Shown: piece by piece, positions 36,360-45,602 of the stretch | Layout: each line of letters begins with the position of its first letter | Numbering within the stretch: the stretch's first letter is position 1 | Source: an uncultured Clostridia bacterium | Lineage (GTDB): Bacteria; Bacillota; Clostridia; Oscillospirales; Ruminococcaceae | Direction of reading: 5' to 3' | DNA: 64,000 bases | Assembly: GCA_944382905.1 (NCBI GenBank) | Contig: CALWNU010000042.1 | Span: 1-64,000 of the forward strand | Program-made: the position numbers and the translations under genes | The notes under the pieces: generated by a model | Database searches by the model: none | What the model was told of the DNA's origin: nothing | What the model saw: only the letters and a program-made list of their open reading frames with translations

Positions 36360-37781
36360 TTATTCTGCAATTTCTCCCATTACGCCCCAGTTATGCGCCT
36401 GGGTGACGCGGACCTGGACAAACTGTCCTTCCAACGAGGGATCGCCTGGGAATTCCACCGCGATGTTGCCGTCGCTTTTCCCGCCAACCCATCCCGGACC
36501 TTTCTTGCCCGGGCTATCTACCAATACTCGCTGCAAAGACCCAACCATGGATTCGCACCGTTTTTGCGCAATTTCGCTTTGCACTGCCAGCAGTTCCCGC
36601 AGCCACTTGGATTTTTCAGCCGCCGGCACTGGGTCGTCCATTTCCGCCGCTTTGGTGCCGACACGCTTGGAATAAATGAAGGTAAATAAGAAATCGTATT
36701 CCACCTGGCGGATCAGCTGTACGGTTTGGCAAAAATCCTCGTAAGTTTCCCCAGGAAACCCAACGATGATGTCGCTGGACAAAGTCAAATCCGGGATCTG
36801 TTCTTTGGCATAGCGGATCAGCTCCAAATAAGCCGCCGTGTCATAATGGCGGTTCATCTGACGCAGGATTCGGTCAGACCCGCTTTGCACCGGAAGATGA
36901 ATATGATGGCATAGCTTTTTGCTGCGGGCGATCGTGTCGATCATATCCCGAGTACAATCTTTGGGGTGTGACGTCATAAACCGAACCCGAAAATCCCCCT
37001 CTACCGCGTCCACACGGCGCAGCAGTTCGGGAAAATCAATCGGTTCCTCCAGGCCTTTTCCGTAAGAATTGACATTTTGCCCCAGCAGCATGATTTCTTT
37101 ATATCCAGCCGATGCCAAAGAGCGGACCTCTTCCAGAATCTTTTCCGGCCGGCGGCTGCGTTCTCTGCCCCGGACATAGGGCACGATGCAGTAGGTGCAG
37201 AAATTATCGCATCCGTACATCACCGGCAACCAGGCCTTGATCGTGCCGTCCCGCCGGATGGGCAGATCTTCGATAATGCATCCGTCCTGCGGGGTAATTT
37301 CTTCTACATGTTTTTGCCCCTGCAGCCGCTTTTGCAGCATGGTTGGCAGCAGATGAAACACATGGGTCCCAAAAATCAAATCTACATACGGATAGCTTTC
37401 TCGGATTTTTTTCGCCACATGGGCCTGCTGCATCATGCACCCACAAAGGCCGATGATCAAGTTGGGGTTTGCTTTTTTCAGCTTTTTTAAATTCCCTACA
37501 TTTCCATAAATGCGGAATTCTGCATTTTCCCGCACCGCGCAGGTATTCAAAATAATGCAGTCGGCCTGTTCTACCTGCGAGGTGAAATCATACCCCATCT
37601 CCGCCAGCATGCCGCGGATTTTTTCTCCATCCGAAACGTTTTGCTGGCATCCATAGCTATGGGTATAGGCAAGTGGCTTTCCATCCGGGTATCGCGCTTC
37701 CAGCATTTTTCGGACGACCGCCATAGCAGCCCTTTGCTGCGAAAGGTCTTCTTTGGTTTGCTCCACTGTATTGTTCCTCAT
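36360..37781 (-). CDS. miaB: tRNA-2-methylthio-N6-dimethylallyladenosine synthase
   Basis: A 473-residue radical SAM methylthiotransferase that adds a methylthio group to i6A37. The N-terminal UPF0004 domain has three cluster Cys (HSYGCQQNVSD, NTCAVRENAE, GLCGCMMQQ), and the radical SAM motif is CDNFCTYCIVPYVRGRERSR. A C-terminal TRAM domain follows. I chose the ATG 37781; a TTG at 37826 with AAAGGA five bases upstream would add 15 residues and is a real alternative. It is the first gene after a strong promoter and leads a long collinear run. Confidence 0.95.
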   Translation of the reverse strand: MRNNTVEQTKEDLSQQRAAMAVVRKMLEARYPDGKPLAYTHSYGCQQNVSDGEKIRGMLAEMGYDFTSQVEQADCIILNTCAVRENAEFRIYGNVGNLKKLKKANPNLIIGLCGCMMQQAHVAKKIRESYPYVDLIFGTHVFHLLPTMLQKRLQGQKHVEEITPQDGCIIEDLPIRRDGTIKAWLPVMYGCDNFCTYCIVPYVRGRERSRRPEKILEEVRSLASAGYKEIMLLGQNVNSYGKGLEEPIDFPELLRRVDAVEGDFRVRFMTSHPKDCTRDMIDTIARSKKLCHHIHLPVQSGSDRILRQMNRHYDTAAYLELIRYAKEQIPDLTLSSDIIVGFPGETYEDFCQTVQLIRQVEYDFLFTFIYSKRVGTKAAEMDDPVPAAEKSKWLRELLAVQSEIAQKRCESMVGSLQRVLVDSPGKKGPGWVGGKSDGNIAVEFPGDPSLEGQFVQVRVTQAHNWGVMGEIAE

Positions 37782-37905
37782 GTTTTCCAATGAATCTAAC
37801 GTTCTCCTTTTTGTCTGGCGGCTCAAAAATTCCTTTCGTCTTTTCTGGTCCGCTTTGCCTGATGATCCGGCTTTTGTCCATTAATAGAAGCCGAAAGATA
37901 CGTTT

Positions 37906-37934
37906 ATTATAGCTTACATCCCACAGACCGTCAA
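37906..37934 (-). promoter_or_regulatory. Strong SigA-type promoter of the miaB-divIVA run
   Basis: Minus strand TTGACG, 17-base spacer, perfect TATAAT. It lies about 80 bases upstream of either miaB start. From here to divIVA no terminator is visible for about 12 kb. Confidence 0.8.
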
Positions 37935-37986
37935 TGACAACGCAAGCTGCTCAACCAATCGTACCCGCGGGAAATCCTTGTAAAAA

Positions 37987-39180
37987 TCAAAGCAGTGGAT
38001 GCTCTTTCGACGCATAGCTTTTCGTATCGACGGGCAGATTCTTTTTCTTCAGCTTTTCCTCCGTCCAAATTTTAAACAGAGAATAGATGACCGCAAAAGT
38101 CGGTACGCCTACAAACATACCGAGCACGCCAAAATAGCCGCCGAACAACAAAATCGAAAAAATGACCCAAAACGCCGGCATCCCAATGGAATCTCCCAAG
38201 ATACGTGGCCCTAAAATATTCCCGTCAAACTGTTGCAGGCAGATGACAAAAACCAAAAACCAAAACGCCTGGATCGGATCAATCAAAAAGACGATCAGCG
38301 CAGACGGAATCGCTCCAATGAAAGGGCCGAAATAGGGAATGACGTTGGTTACCCCCACGATGACGCTCACCAGCATAGCCATAGGCATCTGGAACAGGCT
38401 CATTCCCAAAAAACACAAAATTCCAATAATCAAAGAATCCAGCAGCTTGCCGTAAATAAATCCGCTGAAAATCCGGTTGCTGGCATGGGTGACGTCCACC
38501 AGCTTTTTCACAAAATCAGACGGGAAAATCGCATAAAGCACCTTTTTGATCTGCGCGATGAATCGCTCTTTGCCAAACAAAAAATAAATGGAGATGATCA
38601 CACCTAAAATCAAATTGGTGATGCCGGTGGTGAAATGCTTGGTCGCGTCCAGCACCATCGGCAGCGAGGCAGACAGCCAATTATAAAAAGCTTCCAATAT
38701 CGTGTGGGTCAGTTCGTTGATCCGGTCCAGGGTTTGCTGGAAAATCGCGTCTTTCGGCAGCTTTTCAAAAAATAAGTTCAGCCAGTTGCTCACCCGGATC
38801 AAGTAATCAGAAATATTGGAAATGATTCCGGCCACGCTTGCCGTTACCTGGGGGACAACGACCCATAAAAAGATGCCGATCAGCAAAAACGCAACGACAT
38901 AGGTCAGCAGCACGGAGATTCCCTTGTTCCATTTGGGCGGGAGTTTTCCTTTGCTGAGTTTCGGAAGCGCTTTCTTCTCAAAGACGCGCACCACTGGATT
39001 GAGGATAAATGCAATGGAAAACCCGTAAATCACCGGCAGCAAAACCCCGACCAGGCGTTTGAGCGCGGATTGATAGGAGGAAAAATTATGCAGGATGTGA
39101 TAGCACAACAAGGATGCAATCACAACCAGGATCGTATATACCGCAATGGTCGTATATTTGCGGTTCCAATCAATTTTCAA
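37987..39180 (-). CDS. AI-2E family permease-like membrane protein
   Basis: A 397-residue protein of the AI-2E exporter/YhhT family (PF01594). About eight hydrophobic segments are visible, with the family motifs GFIYGKLLDSLIIGILCFLG and GVTNVIPYFGPFIGAIPSAL. Members have been linked to autoinducer-2 export, Na+/H+ exchange and other roles, so no substrate is given. TTG at 39180 with GGTGG upstream gives a start at MKIDWNRKYT; a TTG eight codons earlier is less well placed. The stop lies before the miaB promoter, so it is probably a separate unit. Confidence 0.9.
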   Translation of the reverse strand: MKIDWNRKYTTIAVYTILVVIASLLCYHILHNFSSYQSALKRLVGVLLPVIYGFSIAFILNPVVRVFEKKALPKLSKGKLPPKWNKGISVLLTYVVAFLLIGIFLWVVVPQVTASVAGIISNISDYLIRVSNWLNLFFEKLPKDAIFQQTLDRINELTHTILEAFYNWLSASLPMVLDATKHFTTGITNLILGVIISIYFLFGKERFIAQIKKVLYAIFPSDFVKKLVDVTHASNRIFSGFIYGKLLDSLIIGILCFLGMSLFQMPMAMLVSVIVGVTNVIPYFGPFIGAIPSALIVFLIDPIQAFWFLVFVICLQQFDGNILGPRILGDSIGMPAFWVIFSILLFGGYFGVLGMFVGVPTFAVIYSLFKIWTEEKLKKKNLPVDTKSYASKEHPLL

Positions 39181-39243
39181 AATCCACCCACCCCTTTTGG
39201 ACAAGCAGTTCGCTTGCCATTACAACTGAGATCCTGCCCGGTT

Positions 39244-41169
39244 TTACTCGCTGCTTTGCACCCATTCTTCCATGACGAGGGAAAGCGTTTGCTTGGCCTG
39301 GTCCAGTTCCTTGCACTTTTCTTCCATCAACAAGTAATTGCCGTATACTTCCGGCTGGGCAATGCTTTCTTCCAGCTGGGCAATCTGATCTTCCAATTGG
39401 GAAATCCGTTGTTCCAGCTCTTTTAATGCCTGCCGCTTTTTGATTTGCTCGTTTTTTTGCTGCCTGGTCCGGTACCCGCCGGACGAGGCGGCCTTGGAAG
39501 GATTGCGTTCTTGCTTTTCCGCCTGCCCCTGCGCACGGGCGCGCCGGCGCTCTTTTTCAGCAAGGTACGCATCATACCCACCTTGATACCGTTCCACGCC
39601 GCTTCCCGTAAATTCCAAAATCCAGTCCGGCACCTTATTGAGCATGTACCGGTCATGGGAGACCATCAACAGCGTTCCCTCATATTCCTCCAGCGCTTCT
39701 TCCAGCACTTCTTTGGACGGCAGATCTAAATGGTTGGTGGGCTCGTCTAGAATCAGCACATTCCCCCGCTGCAGCATCAGCTGGGCAAAGGCCAGTTTCG
39801 CTTTTTCCCCGCCGCTGAGCACGGATACCTTTTTGTACACGGCTTCCCCTGTCAACAGCACGCTGCCCAGCAGGCTCCGCACCGCTTGTTCGGTCATCTG
39901 CGGATGGCGCGACCAGATCTCCTCAAGCGCCGTATGGTTGGGATTGAGCCCTTTGAGTTCCTGCTCGTAATAGGCGGTCTTTACATTTTTCCCCCAATAA
40001 AATGCGCCGGAGTCAATGGGAATCTGCTTCAAAATCGCTTTTAAAAAGCTGGATTTTCCCACGCCGTTGGCGCCAATAATTGCGATCTTATTGCCCCGTT
40101 CTACATGCAGATTGATGCCGCTGGCCAACTGTTTTCGGTTTTCCCCCGTTCCTACGGACAGCGACAAATTTTCTACCACCAGCACATCCTTCACCGGTTC
40201 TCTGTCATAGGAAAACGACAACCGAGCCGTCTTCAGCTCTCCCTGCGGCTTTTCCACCCGTTCCATCCGTTCCAAGGCGGCAATCCTACTTTGGGCGCGT
40301 TTGGTGGTGGAAGCGCGGACCAGATTCCGGGCGATAAAATCCTCCATGGCGGCAATTTGCTGCTGCTGTTGCTCGTACTCTTTTTGCTGTCGGTCCCGTC
40401 TTTCCTTTTTCAAAAGGACATATTTGGAGTAGTTTCCCTTGTAGGTTTCCATTTTATGACGTTCTACTTCCCAGATATTGTTGACCAGTTTGTCCAAAAA
40501 ATACCGGTCATGGGAAACCAACAAAAGCGCGCCCTGATAGCCGGAAAGATACTCTTCCAACCAAGTCAGGGTTTTGAAATCCAAATGATTGGTAGGCTCA
40601 TCCAAAATCAGCAGGGTCGGCTGCTCCAGCAAAAGCTTCGCCAAGGCAAGACGGGTCTTTTCCCCGCCGGAAAGGGTGCGGATAATGGAGTCCACCGGCT
40701 TGTCGGAAAAGCCCATTCCGTTTAAAATCGTCCGGATCTTGACGTCGATTAAATATCCTTCCGCTTTGCTGAACGCCTCGTCCAGCCCTGCGTATTCCTC
40801 CGCCAACGCCCGGTACGCCTCTCCTTGATGATCCAACTCAGGCGCCGCCATCTGCTGCTCTAACTGGCGCAGGCGCTGCTCCATTTGGAGCACCGGCGCA
40901 AAGACGCTGCGCATTTCTTCCCAAATTGTATTTTCACTGGACAGGCCGCTGTTCTGCCGCAAAAAGCCGATGCTGACATCGTGGCCCATGGCAATTTCTC
41001 CGGAATCCGCCTGCAGATCCCCTATGATCAAATTGAGCAGCGTGGATTTTCCGGCTCCGTTCACCCCAATCAGCCCAATGCGATCGTGATCTTCAATTTT
41101 GCCTGTAATATCCTGCAGCACCACGTTGGCGCCAAAACTTTTATTGACTTGTTCGATGGAAAGTACCAT
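39244..41169 (-). CDS. ABC-F family ATPase (ribosome-associated type)
   Basis: A 641-residue soluble protein with two ABC domains and no membrane segments. First domain: Walker A GVNGAGKST, signature LSGGEKTRLALAKLLL, Walker B LLILDEPTNHLDF. Second domain: GANGVGKSS, LSGGEKAKLAFAQLML, VLILDEPTNHLD. A charged P-site tRNA interaction linker lies between (about 240-300), and a C-terminal coiled coil is present (about 560-640). ABC-F proteins act on the ribosome as translation factors or antibiotic-protection proteins; which applies here cannot be told. ATG at 41169. Confidence 0.93.
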   Translation of the reverse strand: MVLSIEQVNKSFGANVVLQDITGKIEDHDRIGLIGVNGAGKSTLLNLIIGDLQADSGEIAMGHDVSIGFLRQNSGLSSENTIWEEMRSVFAPVLQMEQRLRQLEQQMAAPELDHQGEAYRALAEEYAGLDEAFSKAEGYLIDVKIRTILNGMGFSDKPVDSIIRTLSGGEKTRLALAKLLLEQPTLLILDEPTNHLDFKTLTWLEEYLSGYQGALLLVSHDRYFLDKLVNNIWEVERHKMETYKGNYSKYVLLKKERRDRQQKEYEQQQQQIAAMEDFIARNLVRASTTKRAQSRIAALERMERVEKPQGELKTARLSFSYDREPVKDVLVVENLSLSVGTGENRKQLASGINLHVERGNKIAIIGANGVGKSSFLKAILKQIPIDSGAFYWGKNVKTAYYEQELKGLNPNHTALEEIWSRHPQMTEQAVRSLLGSVLLTGEAVYKKVSVLSGGEKAKLAFAQLMLQRGNVLILDEPTNHLDLPSKEVLEEALEEYEGTLLMVSHDRYMLNKVPDWILEFTGSGVERYQGGYDAYLAEKERRRARAQGQAEKQERNPSKAASSGGYRTRQQKNEQIKKRQALKELEQRISQLEDQIAQLEESIAQPEVYGNYLLMEEKCKELDQAKQTLSLVMEEWVQSSE

Positions 41170-41245
41170 ATTAATAGTTCCTTTGGTTCCTTTTGCCTGG
41201 TATTTTTTTTATTTTAGCATATCCTTTTTTTTTCATCAACAGATA

Positions 41246-41274
41246 TTGACAAACTTCTTTTCTGTGATTATCCT
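41246..41274 (+). promoter_or_regulatory. SigA-type promoter of the aro operon
   Basis: Perfect TTGACA, 17-base spacer, TATCCT, with an overlapping TACAAT just downstream. Located about 80 bases before aroB. Confidence 0.6.
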
Positions 41275-41354
41275 TACAATAAAAGAAAAAGGACCGGCCG
41301 GTACGATTGGTATCGGCTTTTTTCGATCACATGGGGAATAACGGAGGAATCATG

Positions 41355-42416
41355 ATGAATCCCATTCAAATCCATACCAAAAACCCGTATGAAGTACGGA
41401 TTCAACCCGGTATCCTGCAGGAGGCCGGCACCTGGATCCGAAAAATCAAACCTGCCGCCAGGCTGGCCGTCGTCACCGATTCCAACGTGGCTCCGTTGTA
41501 CCTTCGGACTTTGCTGCATTCTCTGGAACAAGCAGGATATCGGGACATCCCGTCGTTTACCCTGCCCGCCGGGGAAAATACCAAATCGTTGGAATCCGCC
41601 GGCATTTTATATCAGCTTCTTTCCCAGCGCAAGATTTCCCGGGACTGCTGCTTGATCGCGCTGGGCGGCGGGGTGATCGGCGATCTGACCGGATTTGTCG
41701 CCTCCACCTATCTGCGCGGCATCGCGTTGATCCAAATTCCAACCACCCTTTTGGCCCAGGTCGACTCTTCTGTAGGTGGGAAAACAGCGGTGAACCTGCC
41801 TGCCGGAAAAAACCTGGTGGGGACGTTTTGGCAGCCTTCCTTGGTCCTTTGCGACCCGGATACCCTGTCCACATTGCCGGCAGACGTTTTTTCCGACGGC
41901 ATCGCCGAAGCGGTCAAATGCGGGATGATCCGCGATGCGCAATTGTTCGACTGTTTGGCACAAAAGGATCCGCGGGCGAATTTGGAAGAAATTATTTCTC
42001 GGTGCATTCTCGTCAAACGGGATGTGGTGGAACAAGACGAGCAGGATACCGCGGAGCGGATGCTGCTTAATTTCGGCCATACTATGGGACATGCGGTGGA
42101 AAATTGGATGCAGTACCGCCAGCGGCACGGACAGTGTGTGGCGACTGGCATGGTGATGATCGTACAGGCCCAGGTGGCTGCGGGAACGCTTCCTCAAAGC
42201 GTTCTGGATCAGCTGCTTGCCGTTTGCCAAAAATACCGCCTTCCCACCTGCTGCGACGCCCCGCTGGATCAGCTGTTTCAAATCTGCCGACAGGACAAGA
42301 AAAATACCACCAACGCCATCCGTGCGGTTTTGCTGCGCGGGATCGGCGATGGGTATGTTCAGTCTTTTTCCTTCGAACAGTTTCAATCCTTTTTGCAAGG
42401 CGGTGTGGCCAAATGA
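41355..42416 (+). CDS. aroB: 3-dehydroquinate synthase
   Basis: A 353-residue enzyme of the shikimate pathway that converts DAHP to 3-dehydroquinate using NAD and a divalent metal. Visible: DCCLIALGGGVIGDLTGFVA (NAD loop), PTTLLAQVDSSVGGKTAVNL, and the metal ligands in the FGHTMGHAVE region. Two consecutive ATG codons follow GGAGG; the second gives better spacing and is used. It overlaps aroA by four bases (ATGA). With aroA and aroC it forms a compact operon for chorismate synthesis. Confidence 0.96.
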   Translation: MNPIQIHTKNPYEVRIQPGILQEAGTWIRKIKPAARLAVVTDSNVAPLYLRTLLHSLEQAGYRDIPSFTLPAGENTKSLESAGILYQLLSQRKISRDCCLIALGGGVIGDLTGFVASTYLRGIALIQIPTTLLAQVDSSVGGKTAVNLPAGKNLVGTFWQPSLVLCDPDTLSTLPADVFSDGIAEAVKCGMIRDAQLFDCLAQKDPRANLEEIISRCILVKRDVVEQDEQDTAERMLLNFGHTMGHAVENWMQYRQRHGQCVATGMVMIVQAQVAAGTLPQSVLDQLLAVCQKYRLPTCCDAPLDQLFQICRQDKKNTTNAIRAVLLRGIGDGYVQSFSFEQFQSFLQGGVAK

Positions 42417-43666
42417 GAGTTGCAGTTGGGCCGTCCCGCTTGCAGGGCAAAATCGCCGCGCCGGCTTCCAAAAGCGTCGCCCACCGCGCTTTGATCTGCT
42501 CCGCGCTGGCGTCTGGCGCCAGTGAAGTGTTTCCTCTCGCTCCCTCCCAGGATATCCAAGCGACGGCGCAAGCGCTTCAGGCGATGGGCGCATCGATCCG
42601 TTGGGAGGATACCGTCATCCGGGTGACAGGCATCCGCGCCTGCCCGGAACAGGCGCAGATGGATTGCAAGGAGTCCGGTTCCACCCTACGGTTTCTCATC
42701 CCGGTAGCCGCAGCGCTGGGCATTTGCGCTTCTTTTACTGGCAGCGGACGCCTGCCGGAACGTCCGCTAGGCCCCTATCGCACTGCTTTTACATGGAAAG
42801 GTGTTTCCCTTGACAGTGATTTTCTTCCCCTGCATCTGCATGGCCGGTTGCAGCCAGGCTGTTACACCCTTCCCGGCGATATCAGTTCTCAATTTATCAC
42901 CGGTCTGCTGTTTGCGCTTCCGTTGCTCGACGGCGACAGCAGGATCCAGCTTTCTACGCCACTGGAATCGGCGCCTTATGTCGCTTTGACAATAGATGTG
43001 CTGCGCCAATGCGGCATTGTGGTCCACTGGACGGACAACACCATACAAATCCCGGGCAGGCAGCAGTATCAGCCTCGCCAATGGAAGGTGGAAGCGGATT
43101 ATTCTAACGCCGCCTTTTTCCTGGTGGCCGGTGCGCTGGGCAATGATGTAAAGCTTATTAACTTGCCAGATCATTCCCTGCAAGGCGACCAGGATATCTT
43201 GCGCATTTTGGATTTATTTGGCGCAGCTCCTGTCCGAAAAGACGGTGCGGTGTGGTTTCAGCAGCGCATCTGCCGTCCGGTACAGATCGACGCCAAACAC
43301 ATTCCCGATCTGGTGCCGATTCTCTGCGTCGCCGCCGCTGCTGCACCGGGAAAGACTGTCATTACTGGTACAAAGCGTTTAAAAATCAAAGAGAGCGATC
43401 GCGCTGGCGCCATGGTGGATTGTCTGACCCGCCTTGGCGCAGACATCCGGCAGGAACCGGACGCCCTCACCATTTGCGGAGGTCGTCCGCTACACGGCGC
43501 AGTGGTCTCTTCTTATTCAGACCACCGGATCGCCATGTCCATGGCCATTGCGTCCTGCCTTGCGGATTCTCCTGTGGTCATAGAGCAAGCGCAGGCGGTA
43601 GAAAAGTCTTATCCCAGGTTTTTCGAGGATTTCAAGGCATTAGGAGGAATCGTCCATGTCGTCTAA
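42413..43666 (+). CDS. aroA: 5-enolpyruvylshikimate-3-phosphate synthase
   Basis: A 417-residue EPSP synthase that joins PEP to shikimate-3-phosphate. Conserved elements: GKIAAPASKSVAHRALICSA, DCKESGSTLRFLIPVAAALG (the active-site loop that meets PEP), GDISSQFITGLLFALPLL, KESDRAGAMVDCLTRLGA, and the C-terminal SYSDHRIAMSMAIASCL. The start is the ATG inside the aroB ATGA overlap; the same frame is open far into aroB but has no EPSP synthase sequence there. Its last 11 bases overlap aroC. Confidence 0.96.
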   Translation: MRVAVGPSRLQGKIAAPASKSVAHRALICSALASGASEVFPLAPSQDIQATAQALQAMGASIRWEDTVIRVTGIRACPEQAQMDCKESGSTLRFLIPVAAALGICASFTGSGRLPERPLGPYRTAFTWKGVSLDSDFLPLHLHGRLQPGCYTLPGDISSQFITGLLFALPLLDGDSRIQLSTPLESAPYVALTIDVLRQCGIVVHWTDNTIQIPGRQQYQPRQWKVEADYSNAAFFLVAGALGNDVKLINLPDHSLQGDQDILRILDLFGAAPVRKDGAVWFQQRICRPVQIDAKHIPDLVPILCVAAAAAPGKTVITGTKRLKIKESDRAGAMVDCLTRLGADIRQEPDALTICGGRPLHGAVVSSYSDHRIAMSMAIASCLADSPVVIEQAQAVEKSYPRFFEDFKALGGIVHVV

Positions 43667-44741
43667 TTGGGGCAACCACATTAAACTTTCCATTTTCGGC
43701 GAATCCCACGGTCCGTCCATTGGCATGGTGCTGGACGGTCTGCCGGCGGGCGAGCCCATTGATATGGAGCAGCTGCGCGCGTTTATGGACCGGCGCCGCC
43801 CGGGGAAAAACCGGATGTCCACCCCCCGTTCGGAAACGGATGAGCCGCATATTTTGTCAGGAATCTATCGTAACCACACCACCGGCACCCCGTTGGCCAT
43901 CGAGATCTACAACCGCGATACCCATAGCAGCGATTATGCCCAGATGGATCACGTCGCCCGGCCAGGGCACGCAGATTACACTGGCCATTTGCGCTATTGC
44001 GGCGCGCAGGACCCCCGTGGCGGCGGGCATTTTTCCGGCCGATTAACCGCCCCTTTGACCGCCGCCGGCGGGATTGCCCTGCAGATTCTGGCGCGCCGTG
44101 GTGTTTCGGTAGGAGCGCACATTGCCTCTATTGGCCCATTGGAGGATCAGCTGTTCGACCCGGTCTCGCTGTCTGCGGCCATTTTGGCCAAGCCGGGGCA
44201 AAAAGCCTTCCCAGTTTTAGACGATTCGGCCGGGGAATCCATGCAGCAGCTCATTGAAACCTGCCGCGCGTCCCAAGATTCTGTAGGCGGCGTTGTGGAA
44301 TGCGGAATCACCGGTTTCCCGCCCGGAATTGGTTCTCCCATGTTCGACGGGCTGGAAAACCGTTTTGCGTCTTTGCTCTTCGGGATCCCTGCCGTCAAGG
44401 GGTTGGAGTTTGGGGCGGGATTTGATGCCGCACGGCATTTTGGCTCTCAAATGAACGATCCTTTTACCATTCAAAATTCCACCGTCCAAACCAAGACCAA
44501 CCACCATGGAGGAATCCTAGGCGGGATTTCTTCCGGTATGCCGATTCTCTTTCGGGTGGCGTTTAAACCGACCCCTTCTATCTCCCGGCAGCAGGAAACG
44601 GTGGATTTTCAAAAAATGGAGTCTGTGGTACTGTCGATTCGAGGCCGGCATGATCCTTGTATTGTCCCCCGGGCCGTCCCCTGTGTGGAAGCCGCAGCCG
44701 CATTGGCGCTGCTGGACGCCTGGATGGAAAAAACAAAATAA
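43656..44741 (+). CDS. aroC: Chorismate synthase
   Basis: A 361-residue enzyme that makes chorismate from EPSP using reduced FMN. The N-terminus has WGNHIKLSIFGESHGPSIG with the conserved His; RRRPGKNRMSTPRSETD, RPGHADYTGHLRYCG and DPRGGGHFSGRLTAPL follow, and FTIQNSTVQTKTNHHGGILG precedes the C-terminus. No flavin reductase domain is fused, so it is the type that relies on an external reductant. It overlaps aroA by 11 bases and is followed by a terminator. Confidence 0.96.
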   Translation: MSSNWGNHIKLSIFGESHGPSIGMVLDGLPAGEPIDMEQLRAFMDRRRPGKNRMSTPRSETDEPHILSGIYRNHTTGTPLAIEIYNRDTHSSDYAQMDHVARPGHADYTGHLRYCGAQDPRGGGHFSGRLTAPLTAAGGIALQILARRGVSVGAHIASIGPLEDQLFDPVSLSAAILAKPGQKAFPVLDDSAGESMQQLIETCRASQDSVGGVVECGITGFPPGIGSPMFDGLENRFASLLFGIPAVKGLEFGAGFDAARHFGSQMNDPFTIQNSTVQTKTNHHGGILGGISSGMPILFRVAFKPTPSISRQQETVDFQKMESVVLSIRGRHDPCIVPRAVPCVEAAAALALLDAWMEKTK

Positions 44742-44751
44742 AACCGGGTTT

Positions 44752-44790
44752 TCTGCCAGATAGATTTTCCTGTTCTGGCAGATTTTTTTT
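44752..44790 (+). terminator. Terminator of the aro operon
   Basis: 9-bp stem (44752-44760 with 44774-44782) and eight T, eleven bases after aroC. Confidence 0.88.
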
Positions 44791-44791
44791 C

Positions 44792-44821
44792 TTGTTTTTT
44801 TCACATGGGTTCCGATACAAT
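44792..44821 (+). promoter_or_regulatory. SigA-type promoter of the 86-residue gene
   Basis: TTGTTT, 18-base spacer, TACAAT, about 28 bases before the start at 44849. Confidence 0.5.
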
Positions 44822-44848
44822 GGAAGTATCCAGAAAGGAGGGATGTCA

Positions 44849-45109
44849 ATGCAGTGGATCAAAGAAATCCGCCAGCAATTACATACGGTCGGGCCATATG
44901 CGCAGAAGGTTGTCGCATTCGGTTTTTGGTGCGCCGTGATTCAATTCTCCATTGCGCTCATCTCTTACCGGATGGCCTTTTTCCTAGACTACCACCAGCA
45001 GATGCTGATTCACCGCACCGCGATGGAAGCCGCTCCTACTTGTTTTGTCTCCGGGCTGATTGCGGCTTTGATTTGGGACTTGGCCGAACGCTCTTATGGG
45101 AAACAATAG
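44849..45109 (+). CDS. Small two-segment membrane protein (unknown)
   Basis: An 86-residue protein starting MQWIKEIRQQLHTVGP, with two hydrophobic segments (about residues 23-45 and 65-78) joined by a loop containing DYHQQMLIHRTAMEAAP and a short tail (DLAERSYGKQ). The ATG at 44849 is seven bases after GGAGG; an ATG two codons earlier is too close. I do not recognise a family. It has its own promoter after the aro terminator and precedes the small beta-rich protein at 45214. Confidence 0.65.
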   Translation: MQWIKEIRQQLHTVGPYAQKVVAFGFWCAVIQFSIALISYRMAFFLDYHQQMLIHRTAMEAAPTCFVSGLIAALIWDLAERSYGKQ

Positions 45110-45213
45110 CCGGTACCCATCTGGTCTTTGTGACATATGATAAACAAACGAGGCTTTTTCCAGCCGCGCAGGAACCATCCCAACTTACCCAGCGTGGAGA
45201 ATGGAGCTATGTC

Positions 45214-45540
45214 ATGAAACCAAAGACTTCTCCCGGCCCTGCCGGTCCTGTGCTGCAATTACAGCATCCGGGTACTTATACGCTGACCTATCAAATGACC
45301 TTTCCTCCCATGCGCACGGTGGACGCCGCATTTTTCCTCCGCTGCAACGGCGCCGTTCTTGAGCGAACGACACGTCGTCTCCAGAAAAAAAGCGGCTATT
45401 CGTTAACCATGCAGGTCAATACCGTCTGCAATTTGCCGTGCTGCGCCAAAATCCAAATTGATGCGGTTCCCGCACAGGCGATTCATAACGCAACTCCTTC
45501 TTCTTTTCTGCTTTGCGCCAAAATGGAAGGAAAGGTATGA
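45214..45540 (+). CDS. Small beta-rich protein, possible jelly-roll fold
   Basis: A 108-residue protein. The core pattern, LQLQHPGTYTLTYQMTFPP followed by AAFFLRCNGAVLERT and SYSLTM-like strands ending in a SFLLCAKM strand, resembles C1q/TNF-like jelly-roll domains such as the C-terminal domain of BclA-type spore-surface proteins, which usually follow collagen repeats; no collagen repeat is present here. It has five Cys. The ATG at 45214 has GGAG eight bases upstream; the frame is open back to about 44854, and a GTG at 45130 is possible. The fold call is tentative. Confidence 0.5.
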   Translation: MKPKTSPGPAGPVLQLQHPGTYTLTYQMTFPPMRTVDAAFFLRCNGAVLERTTRRLQKKSGYSLTMQVNTVCNLPCCAKIQIDAVPAQAIHNATPSSFLLCAKMEGKV

Positions 45541-45558
45541 AAACTTTGCAGAAAAGCC

Positions 45559-45587
45559 TTGACTTTTTGCCCGCTTTGTAGGATAAT
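45559..45587 (+). promoter_or_regulatory. SigA-type promoter of tRNA-Gly
   Basis: TTGACT, 17-base spacer, GATAAT, ending 15 bases before the tRNA. Confidence 0.7.
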
Positions 45588-45602
45588 AAAAAACGTTCTA
45601 TT

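Noticed and set aside
42104-42412. Long open frame upstream of and in frame with aroA, inside aroB
   Set aside because: It overlaps the conserved C-terminal third of aroB and carries no EPSP synthase sequence; the ATG in the ATGA overlap is the real start.
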